A stretch of DNA of 64,000 nt from Alteromonas sp. V450 (GTDB lineage Bacteria > Pseudomonadota > Gammaproteobacteria > Enterobacterales > Alteromonadaceae), in assembly GCF_001885075.1 (NCBI RefSeq), contig NZ_MODU01000004.1, positions 2,294,001 to 2,358,000 on the forward strand. The letters run 5' to 3'. The notes beneath the pieces were generated by a model. That model did no database searches, was not told where the DNA came from, and saw nothing but the letters and a program-made list of their open reading frames with translations. Position 1 is the stretch's first letter; each line of letters starts with the position of its first letter. Positions 1 through 8,695 of this stretch are shown here, piece after piece. The translations under genes and the position numbers were made by a program.

Positions 1-471
1 GTTATCAGGTGTATTCATCGTGGTAGTAAAAATACCAATCTTCTTTATTGAACCTGCTGTACCAGCCGCTTCAACGAAGTCACCCGCTTTAAACGGTTTA
101 AATACAAGCAGCATTACGCCCGCTGCGAAGTTTTTCAATGAATCTTGAAGCGACAAACCTATTGCAAGGCCGGCTGCACCAAGAATAGCTACCAGCGACG
201 TTGTATCCACACCTAGTTGGTCTAACGAGGCTACAATCACGAACAACATAAGGATAGCGCTTAGAATAGATTCTAAGAAATCCACCAGCATGTCATCGTA
301 TTTTGATTTAGACATTAAGCGTCTAAATACAGAAAGAAGGAATCCTACTACGATCCTACCAATGACATAAATGGCTATAGCCATCGCTATATTTATTCCC
401 CACGGAATGGCGTAGTCATTTATATATCGTTCGACATCGCTTGCAGAAAAAAGCGAAAGTTTCTCTTCCAT
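1..471 (-). CDS. mscS: Small-conductance mechanosensitive channel, MscS family (partial, 3' end outside window)
   Basis: Translating the minus strand from the ATG at 471 gives about 157 residues before the window edge. The N-terminus carries one hydrophobic helix (about residues 26-46), then a second (about 70-85), then the glycine/alanine-rich pore helix of the MscS family (LGAAGLAIGLSLQDSL) followed by the start of the beta domain (FKPFKAGDFVEAAGTAG). This matches the short three-helix MscS type, which releases solutes on hypo-osmotic shock. A purine-rich AAGGA lies just upstream of the ATG. The C-terminal domain is missing only because the window starts here. Confidence in the family is high; the exact paralogue (mscS versus another MscS-like gene) is less sure. 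Confidence 0.9.
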   Translation of the reverse strand, partial: MEEKLSLFSASDVERYINDYAIPWGINIAMAIAIYVIGRIVVGFLLSVFRRLMSKSKYDDMLVDFLESILSAILMLFVIVASLDQLGVDTTSLVAILGAAGLAIGLSLQDSLKNFAAGVMLLVFKPFKAGDFVEAAGTAGSIKKIGIFTTTMNTPDN

Positions 472-875
472 AATAAAGTCCTTGTCATGAATATTAAAAA
501 AGCGTAATCACGGTAGCAGTAAATTACTTTTACACCAACCACAAAACAGAGAAAACCAAAAAAATAGCTCTAAAGTCTATATAGAACGAGGCTTACAGAG
601 CATTTCACCTTAGCCAAAAGTAGCAATAATGTGCAGACTGTTATTAGCAAGACAATAACATGTCATCAGAATGTCACCATCAATTTATAGGCTACTTAAA
701 TTGCTTTACGTATTCGCGGGTTAGCTATAACTGACATTGATTTCCGATGATTTCTCAAAATAAACTGATGATTTTTTAGTCAATTTAAACTAAAGTATAT
801 GAAAGGTGCGCGGGTGCGAAATCAGCCATCTTTATTTGATAATTTAGTGAACAATATAAATTAAAGGATTAAGAC
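472..875. other. Intergenic region between mscS and the micro-protein gene
   Basis: This AT-rich stretch separates two divergent genes and presumably holds both promoters. No convincing ORF, RNA gene or strong hairpin terminator was seen. Confidence 0.4.
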
Positions 876-1055
876 ATGTTGCTTCTCATAATACTCTTTT
901 CTCTTGTTTTGTGTTTGTTGGTTTACTCTTTGAGTGCCGACAGAGGAAAAAATACAAGATATGCAAGAGAAGATTATCATTCTGTGATGAGTCAGCCAAT
1001 ACCATCAGAGCCAATTAAACCCTCTTCAGACAGCTCGTCTCCTCACGTTGCCTAA
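876..1055 (+). CDS. 59-aa single-pass membrane micro-protein, function unknown
   Basis: An ATG at 876 is preceded by AAAGGATT with a normal spacing of 7-10 bases, a good ribosome-binding site. The predicted protein begins with about 18 strongly hydrophobic residues (MLLLIILFSLVLCLLVY), consistent with one transmembrane helix or an uncleaved signal anchor. A polar tail with RGKNTRYARED and a proline/serine-rich end (PIPSEPIKPSSDSSS) follows, ending at TAA 1053-1055. The positive charges after the helix suggest the tail is cytoplasmic. It stands alone between mscS and rsmE. I do not recognise a family. The combination of Shine-Dalgarno, hydrophobic start and biased composition makes it a plausible real gene. 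Confidence 0.55.
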   Translation: MLLLIILFSLVLCLLVYSLSADRGKNTRYAREDYHSVMSQPIPSEPIKPSSDSSSPHVA

Positions 1056-1183
1056 AAAGCGATAAAAAGCATGCTGCTGTTCAAATTTATACCCTTGGGT
1101 AACTCGAAGTAGTCGGCAGCATTGCAACCTATAGCGCGTCCCCCTTATCATATACGCTGACGTTTATAATCTGGCAATTCGAA

Positions 1184-1912
1184 ATGCGTATACCACGAGT
1201 TTACTACCCAAACCCTATTCCTTTAGAACGAGAATTTGAATTAACTGATGACGCTAGTCACCACGTTGCGACCGTACTGCGACTAAAACCTAACCGGCCT
1301 CTTGTCTTGTTCAATGGAGATGGCAATGAATATAGCGCGCAAATTATCAGTATTCAGCGTAAAAAAGTTATCGTAGAAGCTGATGCACGTTTATCTCTTA
1401 GTAAAGAGTCGCCACTTTGTCTACACCTTGGGCAAGGCGTTTCTAAAGGCGATCGCATGGATACCGTTTTACAAAAAAGCGTTGAACTTGGTGTAACTGA
1501 AATTACCCCCATCATTACACAGAGATGCACCGTAAAGCTCGATGAATCACGATGGGAGAAAAAAGTACTGCAGTGGCGAAAAATAATCGTTGGCGCTTGC
1601 GAGCAAAGCGGCAGAAATGTTGTGCCTGAGCTTCATAGTCCCATTACCTTGAATCAATGGTTAGCGTCATCAACAACAAGTACAAGACTGGTACTGGCAC
1701 CCGGCGCTGAGCAACAAATGGTAAAACAACCGTACAATATGCATGGATACCGTTTACTCATAGGCCCAGAAGGCGGACTTTCAGAGCAAGAGATTCATAG
1801 CGCTGTAGAGAATGGGTATCAGTCCGTTAGCGTGGGGCCTCGGATATTGCGGACAGAGACAGCAGCTATTGCAAGTTTAAGTATTCTTCAAGCAATTCAC
1901 GGCGACCTCTAA
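1184..1912 (+). CDS. rsmE: 16S rRNA (uracil-1498-N3)-methyltransferase RsmE
   Basis: The 242-aa length matches the family. RsmE is a SPOUT-class methyltransferase that uses SAM to make m3U1498 in 16S rRNA of the 30S subunit. The N-terminal PUA-like part is followed by the trefoil-knot SAM site: IGPEGGL near residues 193-199 and VGPRILRTETA near 217-227 are the diagnostic motifs. QGVSKGDRMD and the glutamate-rich ELGVTEI segment in the middle are also typical. Only a weak Shine-Dalgarno precedes the ATG. It lies 127 bases upstream of gshB on the same strand, a common gammaproteobacterial pairing. Confidence 0.96.
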   Translation: MRIPRVYYPNPIPLEREFELTDDASHHVATVLRLKPNRPLVLFNGDGNEYSAQIISIQRKKVIVEADARLSLSKESPLCLHLGQGVSKGDRMDTVLQKSVELGVTEITPIITQRCTVKLDESRWEKKVLQWRKIIVGACEQSGRNVVPELHSPITLNQWLASSTTSTRLVLAPGAEQQMVKQPYNMHGYRLLIGPEGGLSEQEIHSAVENGYQSVSVGPRILRTETAAIASLSILQAIHGDL

Positions 1913-2039
1913 AATGAAATTCGATGGGTAAATGACAGATTTTCATCAAGCGCTCGAGCCGTGCTTGAAGATACTCACATAAGACCCATATATGAGCAAT
2001 TAGTCTATAAATTACTATTTTAAAAAAAGGCAGAATGTC

Positions 2040-2993
2040 ATGCACTATACCGTTGGCGTAATCATGGACCCAATCGAGAGCATCAAACCGCATAAAGACA
2101 CAAGTTTTGCGATGATGTTAGAAGCACAGCGTCGTGGTGCCAAAGTCGTTTATTTTGAGCTAAAAGATTTGTTTTTAGAAAACGGCAAGCCCATGGGCAT
2201 AGCCAAAACGGTGACTGTTGAAGATCGGGCAACTGACTTTTATAAAGTAATAGATGAAGAAACTGTGCACCTAGGTGATGTTGATGTCTTACTGATGCGA
2301 AAGGATCCGCCTTTTGACAGTGAGTTTCTGTACGCTACACAAATGCTCTCTCTCGCACAAGACGCCGGTGCGCTGGTTGTTAATAACCCCCAGGCCTTGA
2401 GAGACTTCAATGAAAAACTGTTCACGTCTTATTTTCCAGAGCATATTCCCCATACACTGGTGTCTAACAATCAGACATTAATTCGCGCGTTCCACGCTAA
2501 ACACCAAGATATTATTTGTAAGCCCCTCGACGGTATGGGAGGCGCGTCTATTTTTCGTGTAAAACCCGATGGCAATAATTTGGGTGTGATCATAGAAACA
2601 CTGACCAAATTAGGCGCGCGCTATATGATGGTACAAGAGTACCTGCCTGAAATAAAAGATGGAGACAAGCGTGTGTTGATTGTCGATGGCGAAGTGATGC
2701 CTTATTGTTTAGCTCGTCTTCCGACGAAAGGTGAAACAAGGGGCAACCTTGCCGCCGGAGGAACGGGTAGACCGCAACCCATTTCGGCGTCGGATAGAGC
2801 GTTAGCTGACGCAATATCTCCAATCTTAAAAGACAACAACATATTGTTTGTAGGGTTAGATGTCATAGGAAGCAAAATTACAGAAATAAACATAACAAGC
2901 CCTACTTGCGTGCGAGAAATAGAGGCGGCTTATGATGTTAATATTATGGGGGCACTGTTTGATGCCATTGAAAAACGTCTAACAAAAAATTAG
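2040..2993 (+). CDS. gshB: Glutathione synthetase
   Basis: This 317-aa ATP-grasp enzyme ligates gamma-glutamylcysteine and glycine, the second step of glutathione synthesis in the cytosol. The N-terminus (VGVIMDPIESIKPHKDTSFAMM) is characteristic of bacterial GshB. The ATP-grasp glycine-rich loop appears as KPLDGMGGASIFRV, and the metal/substrate region near the C-terminus as EINITSPTCVREIE. AAGG lies about 8 bases before the ATG. It follows rsmE, and yqgE-ruvX lies downstream beyond a gene on the opposite strand, the usual rsmE-gshB-yqgE-ruvX order with an insertion. Confidence 0.97.
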   Translation: MHYTVGVIMDPIESIKPHKDTSFAMMLEAQRRGAKVVYFELKDLFLENGKPMGIAKTVTVEDRATDFYKVIDEETVHLGDVDVLLMRKDPPFDSEFLYATQMLSLAQDAGALVVNNPQALRDFNEKLFTSYFPEHIPHTLVSNNQTLIRAFHAKHQDIICKPLDGMGGASIFRVKPDGNNLGVIIETLTKLGARYMMVQEYLPEIKDGDKRVLIVDGEVMPYCLARLPTKGETRGNLAAGGTGRPQPISASDRALADAISPILKDNNILFVGLDVIGSKITEINITSPTCVREIEAAYDVNIMGALFDAIEKRLTKN

Positions 2994-3026
2994 TGTAAAC
3001 ACACAAGCGAGAGGTCGCTGCCAGCC

Positions 3027-4043
3027 TTATACATACACAACCGTATTTCTTCCTTGAGATTTCGCTTTGTATAAGGCTTCATCCACCACCTTCAAAATAT
3101 CGGTTAACTCGGCGTCTGGTGAAATCGCTTTATATCCACCGCTAAGCGTTATGTTCAAGGCTTCTCCATTGTAATGAAAATTCATGTGCTGAACCTTATT
3201 ACGAATGACTTCGGCTAACGATTTGCAGGCTTCACTATCTCCTTCTAATACCAGTAAAAATTCCTCACCACCGATACGAAACACCTGTTTTTCACCGAGT
3301 ACGCCAATAAATACCTTTGATAGGGCTTTCAACACCTGGTCGCCCGCTTCGTGGCCATAACAATCGTTTATGCGCTTAAAATGATCGATGTCAATTAGCA
3401 TTAGCGCAGTATGTCGCTGTGCAGATTGTAGCGTGGGATAAAGAGATTTAAGTGCTAACCGGTTATAGCATTTGGTTAACGCATCAGTAAGCGCAAATTC
3501 GCTTAGCTCCCATTCATTTTGAATACGTACTTTTTCATAGGCATTGGCTAGTGCCATTATCACACTATAGGGCAGCACAATATTGATAAGGCTGCTATTC
3601 CACACTTTATTTGGTTCGCCCAGATTGTAGTTGATTTGCAAATAAATAAAGAGTGCGAGAACGCAAAGAGATATTACAAAACCATGGCGTCGGGAGAAAA
3701 TAAAATAGCTAACAACAGGGACGGAAAAGAACCACATTGACACACTTTGATGGACGCCAAAAATGACCACAGCAAAAGCGATCAGAGCAATATAAGCATA
3801 AACAACGGTCCAATTAAACCAAGGCTTAGCTCTGTTTTTAAGAAGGCGTAGGCTTGTATACGCGAAGAATATCGCCATTGAAATTTGTGAAGCTGCTACC
3901 CAATGCGCAAACCTACCATCGGAAAAAATGTTATGAAATCCAGTCACTAAACAAGAACAAAGTATCATCATACTCAAGGTCAACAACACCTTGTTTTTCA
4001 AATGGTGATTACCTAAATCAATTTCGGGTTTATTTGCTGACAT
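3027..4043 (-). CDS. Membrane-bound GGDEF-domain diguanylate cyclase
   Basis: The N-terminal ~170 residues hold about five or six hydrophobic helices. A short linker leads to a GGDEF domain starting at ALTDALTKCYNRLAL (about residue 180). The active-site signature is GGEEF, preceded by FRI, and HFKRINDCYGHEAGDQ supplies the metal/substrate aspartate region, so the enzyme should make cyclic di-GMP. The inhibitory I-site (RxxD five residues before the signature) is absent, since the corresponding positions read L and K. No EAL domain is present. The gene is inserted against the direction of gshB and yqgE. Signal and target are unknown. Confidence 0.92.
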   Translation of the reverse strand: MSANKPEIDLGNHHLKNKVLLTLSMMILCSCLVTGFHNIFSDGRFAHWVAASQISMAIFFAYTSLRLLKNRAKPWFNWTVVYAYIALIAFAVVIFGVHQSVSMWFFSVPVVSYFIFSRRHGFVISLCVLALFIYLQINYNLGEPNKVWNSSLINIVLPYSVIMALANAYEKVRIQNEWELSEFALTDALTKCYNRLALKSLYPTLQSAQRHTALMLIDIDHFKRINDCYGHEAGDQVLKALSKVFIGVLGEKQVFRIGGEEFLLVLEGDSEACKSLAEVIRNKVQHMNFHYNGEALNITLSGGYKAISPDAELTDILKVVDEALYKAKSQGRNTVVYV

Positions 4044-4384
4044 AACTCACATTAATCAGTCATTTTTTGGTTGGCAATGCTACCACATTTCTCTTTATCT
4101 GAAGAAAATATAAATGTCACTTATTGTGTAATGTAAACATTTGTGCGTTTAAAAAATTAAGCTATCTAAGATAATTGTATTTCGCTAAAACGTCCCCACT
4201 TTGCTTTTGGTGACGCTGCAGGCAAGCGAATTATTTGAAAATAGCGTAAACTTACCTACTTGGCATTGGGTGTACATGCGCTTCATCTAATACAGACACA
4301 CCTGCTACATACTGGTACGTCGCTTGAAAAACGGTTAACGGATAGAAAATTCAAACACTATCGCAAAATGAAAGACACGATAAT
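4044..4384. other. Intergenic region between the GGDEF gene and yqgE
   Basis: The two genes are divergent, so promoters for both are expected here. I see no additional gene and no clear terminator or palindrome. Confidence 0.4.
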
Positions 4385-4951
4385 ATGACGGAATTAAAAA
4401 GCTTACAGAATCACTTTTTAGTCGCTATGCCTAGCTTAGACGACCCGTATTTTTCACGATCTCTCATCTACATTTGCGAACACAACGCCGATGGCGCCAT
4501 GGGCATAGTGGTAAACCAACCTTCTACAATGAATGTTAAGCAACTGCTTGAACAAACAGATAAGGAGCTCACCGTCTCTGATGACAAAGCAGATCAAATT
4601 GTTTTAGCAGGCGGCCCTGTTAATCAAGAAAGGGGTTTTGTGCTGCACTCATCCCAGAAAAAGTGGGCATCAAGTTTGAATTTGGCCCCCGGCATTACGG
4701 TCACAACCTCTAAAGATATTCTGACAGCTATCGCTAACGACGAAGGCCCAACCGATGTACTTATTGCACTAGGTTATGCCGGTTGGACAGCTGGGCAGTT
4801 AGAAACAGAAATGCAGGAAAATGCTTGGCTAACCATAGAAGCTGATACCGATATTTTATTTAACACTCCGATGCACAAAAAGTGGCAGGCAACGGTTAAT
4901 AAACTGGGTGTAGATGTCTGGCAACTTGCTCCAGGGGCAGGCCATGCCTGA
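4385..4951 (+). CDS. yqgE: YqgE/AlgH family protein (DUF179)
   Basis: The 188-aa protein begins with [20 protein letters not shown], followed by [16 protein letters not shown], both hallmark segments of the UPF0301/AlgH family. [13 protein letters not shown] and the [12 protein letters not shown] motif near residues 138-150 complete the fold. The molecular role is not established; an association with alginate regulation was reported for the Pseudomonas member. The stop codon overlaps the start of ruvX by eight bases (ATGCCTGA), so the two are very probably co-transcribed and translationally coupled. Confidence 0.95.
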   Translation: MTELKSLQNHFLVAMPSLDDPYFSRSLIYICEHNADGAMGIVVNQPSTMNVKQLLEQTDKELTVSDDKADQIVLAGGPVNQERGFVLHSSQKKWASSLNLAPGITVTTSKDILTAIANDEGPTDVLIALGYAGWTAGQLETEMQENAWLTIEADTDILFNTPMHKKWQATVNKLGVDVWQLAPGAGHA

Positions 4952-5375
4952 GCAGGGAAATCGTACAGTTCTCACATTTGACTTCGGAACCAAAAGCATT
5001 GGCGTAGCAATAGGCCAAGAAGTGACCGGCACAGCATCGCCTCTTTCTGCCTTAAAAGCCCGCGATGGCATTCCAGATTGGATACTTATTCAGAAACTGA
5101 TTGACGAGTGGCAGCCGCAACTCTTGGTGGTGGGTTTACCGCTTAATATGGACGGTACAGAGCAAGACATGACGCAACGCGCCAAAAAGTTTGCCAATAG
5201 ATTACACGGCCGTTTTCGCGTAAATGTAGAAACGTGCGACGAGCGGCTTAGTACAGCCGACGCTAAATCTATGCTGTTTGAACTTGGTGGATATAAAAAG
5301 CTGACAAAAGACAAAATCGATAGCGTTTCTGCCTGTGTCATTTTTGCAAGCTGGAATGAATCGCAGTACGACTGA
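4944..5375 (+). CDS. ruvX: Putative pre-16S rRNA nuclease YqgF/RuvX
   Basis: The 143-aa protein has an RNase H-like fold. The first catalytic aspartate lies in [15 protein letters not shown], the glutamate region in [14 protein letters not shown], and the conserved [12 protein letters not shown] near residue 95 plus [12 protein letters not shown] near the C-terminus contain the other acidic residues. YqgF matures the 5' end of 16S rRNA. A longer reading frame starts at 4914, but the ATG at 4944 is preferred because AGGGGCAGG lies just ahead and the protein then starts at the usual family position. It overlaps yqgE by eight bases. Confidence 0.94.
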   Translation: MPEQGNRTVLTFDFGTKSIGVAIGQEVTGTASPLSALKARDGIPDWILIQKLIDEWQPQLLVVGLPLNMDGTEQDMTQRAKKFANRLHGRFRVNVETCDERLSTADAKSMLFELGGYKKLTKDKIDSVSACVIFASWNESQYD

Positions 5376-5377
5376 GT

Positions 5378-5719
5378 TTACGATTCTCCCGAGGGCCTTT
5401 TACCTTCGCTACAAAACCAACAGATGTCAAAAGCCTCACCATTTTCTTCACCGCAGTCATCGCACACCCAATCATGCCTTGGATTTGAAATTCCCGTTGA
5501 ATCTTTTGTTAAAAGCCGTTCTATGACGAGCGAAGCTCTTGCATACCATGAATCATCAACCAACCATAGTTCCGGCTGTGCATCCTGCCATGGTAATTCG
5601 CCTATGGCGCCAGCGGCGTACTCATTTTTAACCATATAAGGAATAGACAGTGCATCAAGTTCACTGCGCACTGCCTGTATTTCAAACACATCTTGAGACG
5701 TAAAAAGCTTCTTCAACAT
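5378..5719 (-). CDS. DUF2007-type protein with a C-terminal zinc ribbon
   Basis: The 113-aa protein starts MLKKLFTSQDVFEIQAVRSELDALSIPYMVKNEYAAG, the typical DUF2007 (putative signal-transducing) domain with a small alpha/beta fold. The last 30 residues hold two CxxC pairs (CDDCGEENGEAFDICWFC), which resemble a RanBP2-like or rubredoxin-type zinc finger. No catalytic residues are evident. The stop lies three bases from the ruvX stop, so the two are convergent. Function is unknown; metal-dependent protein binding is a reasonable inference. Confidence 0.8.
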   Translation of the reverse strand: MLKKLFTSQDVFEIQAVRSELDALSIPYMVKNEYAAGAIGELPWQDAQPELWLVDDSWYARASLVIERLLTKDSTGISNPRHDWVCDDCGEENGEAFDICWFCSEGKRPSGES

Positions 5720-5744
5720 TTACCCCGCTGATGTTTCATTTGAC

Positions 5745-6857
5745 TTACTCATCCATATCGATGGAAACGTTTGATAACGTACCTAGACTTGACCCGTCTT
5801 TCGTATCTAGCTTAATCATTAAACGAAGATCGTTCGGAGAGTCAGCATGATGTATGGCCTGATCCATATCAATTCGACCTTCTTTATATAAATCATATAA
5901 CGCCATATCAAAGGTCTGCATTCCCTGCTCCTTACCCTTTCGCATCGCTTCTTTGAGTGAGCCTATCTCATTTCTCTGGATGAGATCTCTTACAAGGGGC
6001 GAGTTAAGAAGGATCTCTATGGCTGCAACACGGCCTTTACCATCTGGTGTGGGAACAAGCTGTTGTGCAACAATGGCGCGAATGTTTAAGCTTAAATCGA
6101 AACGCAATTTATCGTGCATGTCTTTTGGCGCCAAATGCATAATACGTTCAATTGCTTGGTTCGCGTTGTTGGCGTGAAGTGTTGCAACACACAAATGCCC
6201 AGTATCAGCAAACGACATTGCATACTCCATGGTTTCCATGGAACGTATTTCACCAATGAGAATAACATCCGGAGCTTGGCGCAGAGAACTCTTGAGCGCA
6301 TCGTCAAAAGACTGCGTATCTATTCCCACTTCTCGTTGGGTAATAACACAATTATTGTGCTCGTGAACAAATTCAACAGGATCCTCAATAGTAAGGATAT
6401 GCCCATGTGAATTTTCATTTCTATGGCCAATCAGCGCGGCTAGAGAGGTCGACTTACCCGTACCCGTTCCACCTACAAACAATACAAGACCGCGTTTTGA
6501 CATGATAATTTCTTTCAAAACCCGAGGTAGTCCTAAGTCTTCTGCTTTTGGGATCTGCGTAACTATACGCCTTACCACCATGCCTGCCTGGTCTCGTTGC
6601 CAAAAAGCAGAGCAGCGAAATCTACCTATACCCTCTCGAACAATGGCGAAATTACACTCCTTCGAAGAAGCGAACTCGTCTTTTTGTTTTTCAGTCATTG
6701 CCTCGTGTACAAGCGCCAGCGAAGCATCTTCTCTGATTGGTAAGTCTGTAATAGGCGTTAACTTACCATTTATTTTCGCGCTAACGGGAAAGTCAGCCGT
6801 GATGAACAAATCAGAGGCATTGGAATCAACCATCTTTTGCAAAAAAGAATCTAACAT
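5745..6857 (-). CDS. pilU: Type IV pilus retraction ATPase PilU
   Basis: This 370-aa PilT/PilU family ATPase has the N-terminal ASDLFITADFPVSAKINGKL segment, Walker A as FVGGTGTGKSTSLAAL (about residues 126-140), the Asp box TIEDPVEFVHEH, Walker B as VILIGEIR, and the His box (FADTGHLCVATLHANNA). PilU works with PilT at the inner membrane to depolymerise pilin during twitching and DNA uptake. It begins eight bases downstream of the pilT stop, so the order pilT-pilU is one operon on the minus strand. The extended C-terminus distinguishes it from PilT. Confidence 0.95.
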   Translation of the reverse strand: MLDSFLQKMVDSNASDLFITADFPVSAKINGKLTPITDLPIREDASLALVHEAMTEKQKDEFASSKECNFAIVREGIGRFRCSAFWQRDQAGMVVRRIVTQIPKAEDLGLPRVLKEIIMSKRGLVLFVGGTGTGKSTSLAALIGHRNENSHGHILTIEDPVEFVHEHNNCVITQREVGIDTQSFDDALKSSLRQAPDVILIGEIRSMETMEYAMSFADTGHLCVATLHANNANQAIERIMHLAPKDMHDKLRFDLSLNIRAIVAQQLVPTPDGKGRVAAIEILLNSPLVRDLIQRNEIGSLKEAMRKGKEQGMQTFDMALYDLYKEGRIDMDQAIHHADSPNDLRLMIKLDTKDGSSLGTLSNVSIDMDE

Positions 6858-6865
6858 GCTGACCT

Positions 6866-7909
6866 CTAGAATGTGCTGGAAGACTGTTTATCGACTGACT
6901 TTGCAGCGGCGTCTTGCTTTGATATGACGCCCATAGCTACAAGTCGTTGCAGACACTGATCCATCGTTTGCATACCGTGTGCCTGACCAGTTTGAATGAC
7001 TGAGTACATTTGCGGCACTTTATCTTCCCTTATCAAATTTCGAATGGCGGGAATACCAACCATAATTTCATGCGCGGCGACCCTGCCACCTCCAATTTTC
7101 TTAAGGAGTGTTTGTGATATTACAGCGCGCAGCGATTCGGATAACATAGACCGAACCATGGCTTTCTCCTCTGCGGGGAAGACGTCGATAATACGGTCAA
7201 TTGTTTTAGGCGCTGAGTTCGTGTGCAGCGTTCCAAATACCAAGTGTCCTGTTTCAGCAGCAGAAATTGCAAGACGAATAGTTTCAAGGTCTCGAAGCTC
7301 ACCAACCAGTATAACGTCAGGATCCTCACGCAGTGCCGAACGCAGCGCATTATTAAATGAGTGAGTATCTCTGTGTACCTCACGCTGGTTCACTAGGCAA
7401 AGTTTGTTTTCGTGAACAAATTCTATGGGGTCTTCGATAGTAAGTATATGCTCACGTTTATGCGTGTTTATGTGGTCTATCATCGCTGCTAATGTTGTAC
7501 TTTTACCCGAACCCGTAGCACCTGTAACCAACACGATACCCGTAGGTTGATTAATTATTTCCTTGAAGATTTCAGGGGCGCCCAGATCGTCTAGGGTTAG
7601 CACTTTACTTGGAATAGTACGCAACACTGCCGCTGCGCCACGATTTTGAACAAATGCGTTTACACGAAAACGCGACAGGCCTTTTACTTCAAATGAGAAG
7701 TCTGTTTCGAGGTTTTCCTCGTATTCTTTACGCTGCATGTCGTTCATGATTTCGTAAACCAAGCCATGAACTTGCTTGTGATCGAGTGCAGGTACATTCA
7801 GTTTTCGCATTTCCCCGTCAACACGAATAAGGGGCGGTAAACCCGCTGACAAATGTAAATCTGAAGCGTTATTCTTAACACTGAAAGCCAAAAGTTCGGT
7901 AATATCCAC
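6866..7909 (-). CDS. pilT: Type IV pilus retraction ATPase PilT
   Basis: The protein is the hexameric cytoplasmic motor that retracts type IV pili. Visible motifs are ITELLAFSVKNNASDLHLSAG at the start, Walker A (VTGATGSGKSTTLAAM, about residues 130-145), Asp box TIEDPIEFVHENK, Walker B VILVGELRD, and the His box ETGHLVFGTLHTNSA. The AIRNLIRE segment near the end is typical of PilT. The reading frame opens at 7942, but a GTG at 7909 preceded by GGAG eight bases upstream gives the standard 347-aa protein beginning V/M-DITELL. That start leaves 27 bases to the divergent yggS start. Confidence 0.95.
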   Translation of the reverse strand: MDITELLAFSVKNNASDLHLSAGLPPLIRVDGEMRKLNVPALDHKQVHGLVYEIMNDMQRKEYEENLETDFSFEVKGLSRFRVNAFVQNRGAAAVLRTIPSKVLTLDDLGAPEIFKEIINQPTGIVLVTGATGSGKSTTLAAMIDHINTHKREHILTIEDPIEFVHENKLCLVNQREVHRDTHSFNNALRSALREDPDVILVGELRDLETIRLAISAAETGHLVFGTLHTNSAPKTIDRIIDVFPAEEKAMVRSMLSESLRAVISQTLLKKIGGGRVAAHEIMVGIPAIRNLIREDKVPQMYSVIQTGQAHGMQTMDQCLQRLVAMGVISKQDAAAKSVDKQSSSTF

Positions 7910-7936
7910 AACCACATCTCCATAACAAGGTGAATA

Positions 7937-8623
7937 ATGCAAACAATAGCAGAAAGACTAAATTCCGCACGAAAAGGAATAGACCAAGCCGCTAATAGTG
8001 CCCATCGTCCACCAAATTCGATAAAATTGCTAGCGGTTAGCAAAACAAAACCCGTATCCGATATCATGGAAGCGTATGAAGCGGGACAACGATTGTTCGG
8101 TGAAAACTATGTTCAGGAAGGCGTTGAAAAGGTTCAAGAACTTTCTCATTTAAAGGATATAGAGTGGCATATGATTGGGCCCATTCAATCAAATAAAACC
8201 AAAGTGGTTGCTGAACACTTTGCTTGGGTTCAGTCAGTAGACAGGGAAAAAGTTGCACGTCGCTTGAACGAGCAACGTCCTGAATCGATGCCGCCCTTGA
8301 ACGTATGTATTCAGGTCAATATTGACAGCGAAGACAGTAAGTCTGGTGTAGCCATGGACGAATTAGACGCCCTTGTTATGTTTATTAAAACGCAAGAGCG
8401 CCTTTCTCTTCGAGGGTTGATGGCTATTCCTAACGCTAACCCAAGTGAAAAACAGCAGCGCGAAACATTAAGCAAGCTGAAAGAATTATATGACCACTAC
8501 CATACATCACTGAGCAATTTTGATACCCTGTCCGTAGGAATGAGCAGTGATATGACAGAAGCTATTAAACATGGGTCGACCATGGTACGCATCGGTACCG
8601 CTATTTTTGGTAAACGAAGCTAG
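7937..8623 (+). CDS. yggS: YggS family pyridoxal-phosphate homeostasis protein
   Basis: This 228-aa alanine-racemase-like TIM barrel binds PLP without known catalysis and helps keep PLP and amino-acid pools balanced. The PLP lysine lies in KLLAVSKTKP (about residue 36). FGENYVQEGVEKV, WHMIGPIQSNKTK and SVGMSSDMTEAI..GSTMVRIGTAIFG near the end are strongly diagnostic. AAGGTG precedes the ATG. It is the first gene of a yggS-proC-yggT-DUF4426 string, a very common arrangement next to pilT. Confidence 0.96.
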   Translation: MQTIAERLNSARKGIDQAANSAHRPPNSIKLLAVSKTKPVSDIMEAYEAGQRLFGENYVQEGVEKVQELSHLKDIEWHMIGPIQSNKTKVVAEHFAWVQSVDREKVARRLNEQRPESMPPLNVCIQVNIDSEDSKSGVAMDELDALVMFIKTQERLSLRGLMAIPNANPSEKQQRETLSKLKELYDHYHTSLSNFDTLSVGMSSDMTEAIKHGSTMVRIGTAIFGKRS

Positions 8624-8695
8624 CGTTTGTTTTAGCAAACGGTTGCCTTTTGACGTACAGCTTAATCTTAAACGAAACCAACAATTAGGACTTAC

